From JBARRS01 sp049644345 (GTDB lineage Bacteria > Actinomycetota > Thermoleophilia > Gaiellales > Gaiellaceae), in contig JBARRS010000145.1 in NCBI GenBank assembly GCA_049644345.1, positions 1 through 10,556 of the forward strand: a stretch of DNA of 10,556 nucleotides, read 5' to 3'. This document shows, in pieces, positions 1-5,282 of the stretch; the first letter of the stretch is position 1, and the number at the start of each line of letters is the position of its first letter. Made by a program: the position numbers and the translations under genes. Under the pieces are notes generated by a model. The model was given only the letters and a program-made list of their open reading frames with translations, was not told the DNA's origin and did not search any database.

Positions 1-206
1 ACGGAATCGACTCGCTCGAGCCGAAGTCGGTCCGGAAGAAGCTGAAACAGCCCTCCTTTGCAGCCGGCGTCTCGCGCGACGACGTCTACGAGGGCGTCGA
101 GCTGCTCGGCATCGACCTCGACGAGCACATCGCCTTCGTCATCGAGGCGATGCGGCCGATCGCACAGGAACTGGGGCTGCGCACGGCGGCGGACGCTCCG
201 GCCTAG
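1..206 (+). CDS. HD-superfamily (HDIG-type) hydrolase, C-terminal fragment
   Basis: Only the last 67 residues are in the window, in the frame starting at base 3 and ending at TAG 204-206. The visible tail has the pattern LEPKSVRKKLKQPSFAAGV, then a helix with ELLGIDLDEHIAFVIEAM, then QELGL near the end. From memory this matches the C-terminus of predicted HD-superfamily hydrolases of the COG2316 type, which carry an HD metal-binding core earlier in the protein. That core lies outside the window, so catalytic residues cannot be checked. The gene converges on the aminotransferase-like gene, and their stop codons share the palindrome CTAG at 203-206. Being a real C-terminus is well supported by the open frame and codon bias; the family assignment is moderate. 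Confidence 0.65.
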   Translation, partial: GIDSLEPKSVRKKLKQPSFAAGVSRDDVYEGVELLGIDLDEHIAFVIEAMRPIAQELGLRTAADAPA

Positions 207-1279
207 ATCCCCTCGACGAGCCGTTCGAGATCGTCGTCGTTCGTCCACCAGCCGCACGACACGCGGATCCACCCGGTCGCGGGGAGATCCCTCACCACCA
301 CGCCGCGTTCGTAGAGCCGTGCTGCGATCTCGGCCGCGTCGCCCTGGGGGACGAACGACACGAGTCCGGCTTGGCCCGGTGCCGTCACAAGCTCGTAGCC
401 GAGGCGATCTAGCCGGTCTCTGCAATCGTTCGCCATCTCGACCGTCCGGCGATACCGGCCCTCCGGCGCTACGGCAAGGGCGGCCAGTAGCCCGGCGAGC
501 GAGGCAGGCGGCAGCCAGACCGAGTCGAAGCGGGCGGCACCGGCCTTGGGCGTGAAGCTCTCGAAGTCGTACTCTTCCTGGGACATGTAGGTCGGCAGCG
601 CTACCCGCAGCCGCTCCGGATCGCGCACGTGGAGCGCTCCGGTGGCGTCAGGGCCACAGAGCCATTTCTGAGCGGAGACCGTGTAGAAATCGAACGCCTC
701 CGCCTCCGTTCGGATCGCGCCGACCGACTGCGCTCCGTCGACCAGCACCGGGGCGTCGGTTCCTGCCTTCACCGCGTGCGGATCGAGCGAGTTTCCGGTG
801 ATCCACGAGACCTCTGAGATCGCGATCAGGCGCGTCCGTTTCGTCACGACGGCGAGGATTGCGGCCGCGGCCTCCGTCGGTGGAAGCTCTCGCACGCGAG
901 CGACACGCACCCGCGCCGGCGATGCCAGCACCGGCCCAAGCAGCCCGAAGTGCTCCACGTCCGTCGTCACGATCTCGTCCTCGGGCCCGAGATCGAGGCC
1001 GGCGACGACGACGTTGCAGGCGTTCGTGGTCGAGCTGACAAGAGCAACCCGCTCGGCGGAAACCTCGAGCACCGTGGCAAGGGCCTCACGGGCGCGAACG
1101 CGCAGCGCGAGCACCTCCTCGATGTAAGGCTTGCCGCCACGACCCTGCTCGAGGTCTCGCCGGAACGACAAATCCATCGCCTGGATCGTCGCGCGCGCCA
1201 GCGGGCCGTTTGTGCCGGCGTTCAGGTACGCGAACCGCTCGAAGACCGGGAACTGGGCTCGTGCCTCCTCGAATGTCAC
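203..1279 (-). CDS. class V PLP-dependent aminotransferase / lyase-like enzyme
   Basis: A 358-residue fold-type I PLP enzyme of the class V group (cysteine desulfurase, isopenicillin N epimerase and EgtE relatives). Visible marks are H110 in the VEHFG segment (the residue stacking on the cofactor ring), D181 in VLVDGAQSVGAI (pyridine nitrogen contact), K205 in VSAQKWLCGP (Schiff-base lysine), and R339 in WIRVS near the C-terminus (substrate carboxylate). The Cys-bearing loop of SufS-type desulfurases (HHC motif) is absent, so a persulfide-forming desulfurase is unlikely; the substrate is unknown. The start is GTG at 1279, which overlaps the upstream nuclease-like gene as GTGA and has a GAGGTG Shine-Dalgarno-like sequence 8 bases upstream. 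The frame stays open further upstream to about 1948, but that part is antisense-type shadow of the upstream gene. Family confident, reaction not. Confidence 0.9.
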   Translation of the reverse strand: MTFEEARAQFPVFERFAYLNAGTNGPLARATIQAMDLSFRRDLEQGRGGKPYIEEVLALRVRAREALATVLEVSAERVALVSSTTNACNVVVAGLDLGPEDEIVTTDVEHFGLLGPVLASPARVRVARVRELPPTEAAAAILAVVTKRTRLIAISEVSWITGNSLDPHAVKAGTDAPVLVDGAQSVGAIRTEAEAFDFYTVSAQKWLCGPDATGALHVRDPERLRVALPTYMSQEEYDFESFTPKAGAARFDSVWLPPASLAGLLAALAVAPEGRYRRTVEMANDCRDRLDRLGYELVTAPGQAGLVSFVPQGDAAEIAARLYERGVVVRDLPATGWIRVSCGWWTNDDDLERLVEGI

Positions 1280-2088
1280 TGGATCCGCACCTCGACCGGC
1301 GCGTGGTCGGAGAGCAGCCGGCGGTTGAGCCGCCGTCGCTCGGGCGGCCACGCTTCGAGCGGTCCCGCGACAGCGTTCCGAACGAGGACATGGTCGATGC
1401 CCGATCCCGGGACCGAGAATCCCCACGAGACGAGCTCCGGGAGAGTTCGCGAGCGTGCCGGCTCCACATTGAAGTCGCCCGCCAAGACGCAGACATCCTC
1501 CGGGGCCGCCAGCGCGTCCGCGAACACGGCCGCCCGCAGCAGCTCGGCGTCGGCAAGCCGGCGGTCGGCGGGATAGCTCGTGGCGTGCAGGCCGGCTACG
1601 AGCAGCGTCCGGCCGTCCGGCGTCGCGGCGCGGACTGCACCGCACATGCGTCGCTCCTTTGCCCACGCGAGTCGTGCGACCGTCCCGAGCTCGAGCCGGC
1701 GGGACTGGATGTGCCGGAACCCCCGCGCGTTCAGCGTCAGAGCGCGACGCTCGAGGGCACGGAGCTCGGGCGCAAGGAGGATCGCGTTCGCCTGCCCCGC
1801 GAACGCTGAGCGCAGGGCGCCCGGGTGGATCGACGTCACCGCACGGCCGATCGCTGCGGTCGACGGCAGCGGCCCGATCCGCGGCCGCGCGGCGACCTCG
1901 CCGAACGCCTGCATCCCGCTCCAACGGCCCAGCTTCTCGAGCGCCCACACAGGCAGCTCCTGGAGGACGAGGACATCCGGCCGGTCGGCGGTCGCAAGCC
2001 GCACGGCGTGCTCGAGGTACGTGCTCCGCTCGGGCGGATTCGCGTTGCCGTGGTAGAGGTTCCAGCTGCGGATGAGGAGCTGGGGCAA
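1276..2088 (-). CDS. endonuclease/exonuclease/phosphatase (EEP) family protein
   Basis: A 270-residue protein with the full EEP metal-dependent phosphoesterase signature in order: N10 in SWNLYHG, E44 in VLQELP, N101 in GQANAIL, H168 in GLHAT, D205 and N207 in AGDFN, D232 in IDHVLV, and D261-H262 in LSDHAPVEV. All catalytic residues are present, so it should be active on a phosphodiester or phosphomonoester; DNA, RNA, lipid or small-molecule substrates cannot be told apart. There is no signal peptide or membrane segment, so it is probably cytoplasmic. The start is TTG at 2088: an in-frame TAG lies a few codons upstream and no ATG/GTG precedes the SWN motif. There is no ribosome-binding site, and a TAGACT hexamer ends 9 bases before the TTG, suggesting a leaderless message. 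It is the first gene of a two-gene operon with the class V PLP enzyme. Confidence 0.9.
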   Translation of the reverse strand: MPQLLIRSWNLYHGNANPPERSTYLEHAVRLATADRPDVLVLQELPVWALEKLGRWSGMQAFGEVAARPRIGPLPSTAAIGRAVTSIHPGALRSAFAGQANAILLAPELRALERRALTLNARGFRHIQSRRLELGTVARLAWAKERRMCGAVRAATPDGRTLLVAGLHATSYPADRRLADAELLRAAVFADALAAPEDVCVLAGDFNVEPARSRTLPELVSWGFSVPGSGIDHVLVRNAVAGPLEAWPPERRRLNRRLLSDHAPVEVRIQ

Positions 2089-2095
2089 CGCCGGG

Positions 2096-2104
2096 CTAGT
2101 CTAG
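2096..2104. promoter_or_regulatory. candidate symmetric bidirectional promoter core (overlapping -10 elements)
   Basis: The sequence CTAGTCTAG is an inverted repeat with one central base. On the plus strand it contains TAGTCT (2097-2102), ending 8 bases before ATG 2111. On the minus strand it contains TAGACT (2103-2098), ending 9 bases before TTG 2088. Both fit the TANNNT -10 pattern and would put transcription starts at or beside the two start codons. Neither gene has a Shine-Dalgarno sequence. No clear -35 was found on either side. Transcription from here is inferred, not seen. Confidence 0.5.
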
Positions 2105-2110
2105 GCACCG

Positions 2111-3166
2111 ATGCGCGTCGTCATCGCCGACCCCCCGGCGTACACGCCTCAGTACGATCACGAGCTCGCTGCGGCCCTCGCGCGAGCCGGCGCAGACGTC
2201 GAGCTCGTGACCGCGCCGTTCCGCTTCGGCGAGACTCCCGGCCCGGACGGCTACGTCCGCTCCGAGCTCTTCTACCCGCTGAGCTCCCGCCTGTTCCGGC
2301 GCTCACGGATGCGGTTCCCGCTGAAGGTGCTCGAGCACCCGATCGGGCTCGCGCGCCTGCGTGCCCGCCCCGCCGATGTCGTCCATCTCCAATGGCTCGC
2401 GGTGCCCGAGCTGGACGCGCGCCTGCTCCGGCTCGATCCTCCCGCAGTCTTCACCGCGCACGATCTTCTGCCACGGCGGACGGCATCCAAGCGCGAGCTA
2501 TGGCGGCGGCTGCTGTCGCGCTTCGAGCGGGTCGTCGTCCACAGCGACCGCGGCCGGCAGACACTTGCGGAGCTCGGGGTGCGGGAGGGCCGGCTTCGCG
2601 TCATCCCCCACCCCGTATTCCCGAGTGACCCCGAGCGGCGCGACGACGGGCGGACGGTGCTCGCCCTCGGCTTGATCCGCCGGTACAAGGGCCTCGAAGA
2701 CACGATCGAGGCCGTGGGGCGAATCGACGACGCGCGCCTCATCGTCGCCGGCGATGCCGCGGAGCCGATCGACCGGTATCGCGTGGCCGCCGCAGACCGC
2801 GCCGAGTGGCGGCTCGGTTATCTGTCGGAGGCAGAGCTCGACCGGGCCCTCGGCGAAGCGACCATCGCCGTTTTCCCATACCGGGCGGAGCTCGACCAGA
2901 GCGGTGCCCTCCTGCGCGCGCTCGGCGCAGGCGTTCCGGCCGTCGCGTACGACGTCGGTGGCGTCGCCGAGCCGATCCGGCGCTTCGAGGCCGGCCGCGT
3001 CGTCGCCCCTGACGACGTCGAGGCGCTGACCGAGGCGATGCGCGAGCTGCTCGGAGACCCCGACGCCCTCGCAGCAGCGCGCGCGGGCGCCCGTCGCGCC
3101 CGCGAGCAGCTCACCTGGGCCGCCGCGGCAGATGCCCATCTCGATCTCTATCGGGAGCTCGTCTGA
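2111..3166 (+). CDS. GT4-like glycosyltransferase (GT-B fold)
   Basis: A 351-residue retaining-type sugar transferase with two Rossmann-like halves. The acceptor half starts with MRVVIADPPA and includes DVVHLQWLAVPEL (about 89-101) and FTAHDLLPRR. The donor half has RVIPHPVFP (about 163-171), the LGLIRRYKGLEDTIEA segment (about 186-201), and the donor-binding region FPYRAELDQSGALLRALGAG (255-274) followed by AYDVGGVAEPI. It lacks the usual second Glu of the EX7E motif and has the QSG variant seen in some GT4 relatives. No membrane helix is evident, so it is cytoplasmic or peripheral. Donor and acceptor are unknown. The ATG at 2111 is immediately downstream of a -10-like hexamer, so translation may be leaderless. 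It leads an operon with the small acidic protein and the GH15 glycosidase, which points towards glucan or glycoconjugate metabolism. Confidence 0.9.
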   Translation: MRVVIADPPAYTPQYDHELAAALARAGADVELVTAPFRFGETPGPDGYVRSELFYPLSSRLFRRSRMRFPLKVLEHPIGLARLRARPADVVHLQWLAVPELDARLLRLDPPAVFTAHDLLPRRTASKRELWRRLLSRFERVVVHSDRGRQTLAELGVREGRLRVIPHPVFPSDPERRDDGRTVLALGLIRRYKGLEDTIEAVGRIDDARLIVAGDAAEPIDRYRVAAADRAEWRLGYLSEAELDRALGEATIAVFPYRAELDQSGALLRALGAGVPAVAYDVGGVAEPIRRFEAGRVVAPDDVEALTEAMRELLGDPDALAAARAGARRAREQLTWAAAADAHLDLYRELV

Positions 3167-3189
3167 TCCTTCGACGGCGTTTCTCACAG

Positions 3190-3474
3190 GTGATCTCACG
3201 TCAGCTCGAGCTGTTCGAGCGCGAGCAAGCCGACCTGATCGTCGAGTGCGGAGAGGCCGAACGCGCGTACGACCAGGCGCCGCGCGAGGATGCGGAGGAG
3301 CGCTACGGCGACTACGTCGACCTCGTCGAGACCGGCACCGAGCTGCTCGCCGACCTGCGGGACAACTACGCCGCGACGCTCGAGGAAGACGCGGCCGAAG
3401 AGTACGAGCACTCCTTCAACCGCGCGGTGCTGAAGCGCCTGCCCCGCTTCGCCCTCGAGATAGAGAATCGCTGA
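3190..3474 (+). CDS. small acidic hypothetical protein between GT4 and GH15 genes
   Basis: A 94-residue protein that I do not recognise. By my count it has 26 Asp/Glu against 11 Lys/Arg, and it looks mostly helical, with runs such as FEREQADLIVECGEAERAYD and LEEDAAEEYEHSFNRAVLKR. There is no signal peptide, metal-binding cluster or membrane segment. The single Cys is at residue 20. The proposed start is GTG at 3190, 23 bases after the glycosyltransferase stop; no good Shine-Dalgarno sequence precedes it, so the start is uncertain. The stop at 3472-3474 is followed by one base and then the ATG of the glycosidase gene, so the two are almost certainly translationally coupled. This placement and the codon bias support a real gene. 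A role as a helper or regulator of the neighbouring enzymes is only a guess. Confidence 0.75.
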   Translation: MISRQLELFEREQADLIVECGEAERAYDQAPREDAEERYGDYVDLVETGTELLADLRDNYAATLEEDAAEEYEHSFNRAVLKRLPRFALEIENR

Positions 3475-3475
3475 C

Positions 3476-5278
3476 ATGCCGGACCGAATCGAGGACTACG
3501 CCTTGCTCGGCGACCTGCAGACGGCGGCGCTCGTCGGCCGTCACGGATCCGTCGACTGGCTCTGCTTCCCCCGGTTCGACTCCGGCGCGTGCTTCGCCGC
3601 CCTCCTCGGCGACGAGCGCCACGGACGCTGGCTCATGAAAGCAGTCGGCACCCACGCCCCTGCGAGTCGCCGGTACCTCCATCAGACACTCGTGCTCGAG
3701 ACGACCTGGCGAACGGACGAGGGAACGGCCCGGGTGCTCGACTTCATGCCTCCACGAGGACAGGCGCCGGACATCATCCGGATCGTCGAAGGCATCGACG
3801 GCCGCGTGCGGATGCGAACGGAGCTCGTGATTCGCTTCGACTACGGATCGATCGTTCCATGGGTCTCTCGGGTCCGTGGTAATGCGCGTATCGCCGTCGC
3901 CGGCCCCGACGCTCTCTGCCTGCGTACGCCCGTCGATGTGCGCGGCGAAGACATGCGGACGGTCGCCGAGTTCACCGTCGACGAAGGCGAACGGGTCCCG
4001 TTCGTCCTCACGTGGTACCCGTCGCACCGGCCGCTTCCGCGCCGCGTCGACCCAGAGCGGGCGCTCGAGGACACGATCGAGTTCTGGCACGACTGGAGCA
4101 ATCGCTGCACCCACAAAGGCGGATGGTGGGACGAGGTGCAGCAGTCGCTGATCGTGCTCAAGGCGCTTACGTACGCGCCCACAGGCGGGATCGTCGCGGC
4201 ACCGACGACCTCGCTTCCCGAGCAGCTCGGCGGCGTGCGCAACTGGGACTACCGCTACTGCTGGCTGCGCGACGCGACATTGACGCTGCTCGCGTTCCTG
4301 CACGGCGGCTACGAGGAGGAGGCGAAGGAGTGGCGCACGTGGCTCGCCCGCGCGGTCGCCGGCAGTCCGGCCGACCTCCAGATCATGTACGGCGTCGCCG
4401 GCGAGCGGCGGCTGACCGAGCTCGAGCTCGACTGGCTTCCGGGTTACGAAGGATCGCGCCCAGTAAGAGTCGGCAACGCGGCGAGCGACCAGCGGCAGCT
4501 CGACGTCTACGGCGAGGTCATGGACGCGCTCTACCAAGCCCGAGAGCAAGGGCTCGGCACGCAGAAGCACTACTGGCAGATTCAGCGCGTCTTGCTCCGG
4601 TTCCTCGAGACCGCATGGCGGGAGCCGGACGAGGGGATCTGGGAGGTACGCGGGGGAGCCAAGCACTTCACGCACTCGAAGGTGATGGCGTGGGTCGCCT
4701 TCGACCGGGCTGTGCGCACGGTCGAGTCGCACGGGCTCGACGGCCCGGTCGACCACTGGCGGCGAATCCGCGACGAGATCCACGAGGACGTGTGCGGCAA
4801 CGGCTTCGACCGCGAGCTCGGCTCGTTCACCCAGTCGTACGGATCGAAGCTCCTCGACGCGAGCCTGCTGCTCCTCCCGCTCGTCGGCTTCCTCCCGGCC
4901 AACGACGCGCGGATCCGGAGAACGATCGAGGCGATCCAGCGCGAGCTGATCCAGGACGGCTTGGTCCAGCGATATCGCACCGAGGAAGTGACCGTCGACG
5001 GGTTGCCGCCCGGCGAAGGATCCTTTCTCCCCTGCACGCTGTGGCTCGCGGATGCCCTGGCGCTGCTCGGGCGGCGAGACGAGGCGGTCGAGCTCTTCGA
5101 ACGCGTGCTTGCGCTCCGCAACGATCTCGGGCTGCTCGCCGAGGAGTACGACACGGAATCGCACCGCCTCGTCGGCAACTTTCCGCAGGCGCTCTCGCAT
5201 CTCGCGCTCGTCAATACGGCGTTCAACCTCGAGCACGAGGTGGCGCCCATGCACCGGCGGCATGGGTCGGCCCATTGA
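3476..5278 (+). CDS. glycoside hydrolase family 15 protein (trehalase/glucoamylase-like)
   Basis: A 600-residue enzyme of the bacterial GH15 group. Residues 1 to about 160 form the N-terminal trehalase-like beta domain, opening with IEDYALLGDLQTAALVGRHG and SVDWLCFPRFDS. The (alpha/alpha)6 catalytic barrel fills about 215-590, with RNWDYRYCWLRDATLTL (255-271), WREPDEGIWEVRGG carrying the likely general acid E390, and LLAEEYD with the likely general base E556 (or E557), followed by GNFPQALSHLALVNTA. Members hydrolyse alpha-glucosidic bonds; mycobacterial relatives are trehalases and others are glucoamylases or glucodextranases, so the substrate is not fixed by sequence. Length is normal for the group and no secretion signal is visible, suggesting an intracellular role in trehalose or alpha-glucan turnover. 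The ATG follows the preceding stop by one base. The gene ends four bases from the convergent dnaE2 stop. Confidence 0.92.
   Translation: MPDRIEDYALLGDLQTAALVGRHGSVDWLCFPRFDSGACFAALLGDERHGRWLMKAVGTHAPASRRYLHQTLVLETTWRTDEGTARVLDFMPPRGQAPDIIRIVEGIDGRVRMRTELVIRFDYGSIVPWVSRVRGNARIAVAGPDALCLRTPVDVRGEDMRTVAEFTVDEGERVPFVLTWYPSHRPLPRRVDPERALEDTIEFWHDWSNRCTHKGGWWDEVQQSLIVLKALTYAPTGGIVAAPTTSLPEQLGGVRNWDYRYCWLRDATLTLLAFLHGGYEEEAKEWRTWLARAVAGSPADLQIMYGVAGERRLTELELDWLPGYEGSRPVRVGNAASDQRQLDVYGEVMDALYQAREQGLGTQKHYWQIQRVLLRFLETAWREPDEGIWEVRGGAKHFTHSKVMAWVAFDRAVRTVESHGLDGPVDHWRRIRDEIHEDVCGNGFDRELGSFTQSYGSKLLDASLLLLPLVGFLPANDARIRRTIEAIQRELIQDGLVQRYRTEEVTVDGLPPGEGSFLPCTLWLADALALLGRRDEAVELFERVLALRNDLGLLAEEYDTESHRLVGNFPQALSHLALVNTAFNLEHEVAPMHRRHGSAH
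5245..5267. terminator. possible bidirectional stem-loop at the GH15/dnaE2 convergence
   Basis: CCCATGC (5246-5252) pairs with GCATGGG (5260-5266), extended by one G-U pair, around a 7-base loop. It lies over the last codons of the GH15 gene and starts about 16 bases past the dnaE2 stop, so it could help end dnaE2 transcription. A competing pairing is ATGGG (5262-5266) with CCCAT (5271-5275). There is no T-tract, so it is not a classical intrinsic terminator. Speculative. Confidence 0.25.
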
Positions 5279-5282
5279 GCGG

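Noticed and set aside
1280..1948. N-terminal extension of the class V PLP enzyme to a 581-residue protein
   Set aside because: The extension reads through the EEP gene in another frame and is Arg/Ala/Gly-rich without a domain; GTG 1279 has a ribosome-binding site and a GTGA overlap.
4420..4440. GAGCTCGAGCTC-type palindromes in many places
   Set aside because: They follow from frequent Glu-Leu and Leu-Glu codon pairs (GAG/CTC) and carry no special signal.
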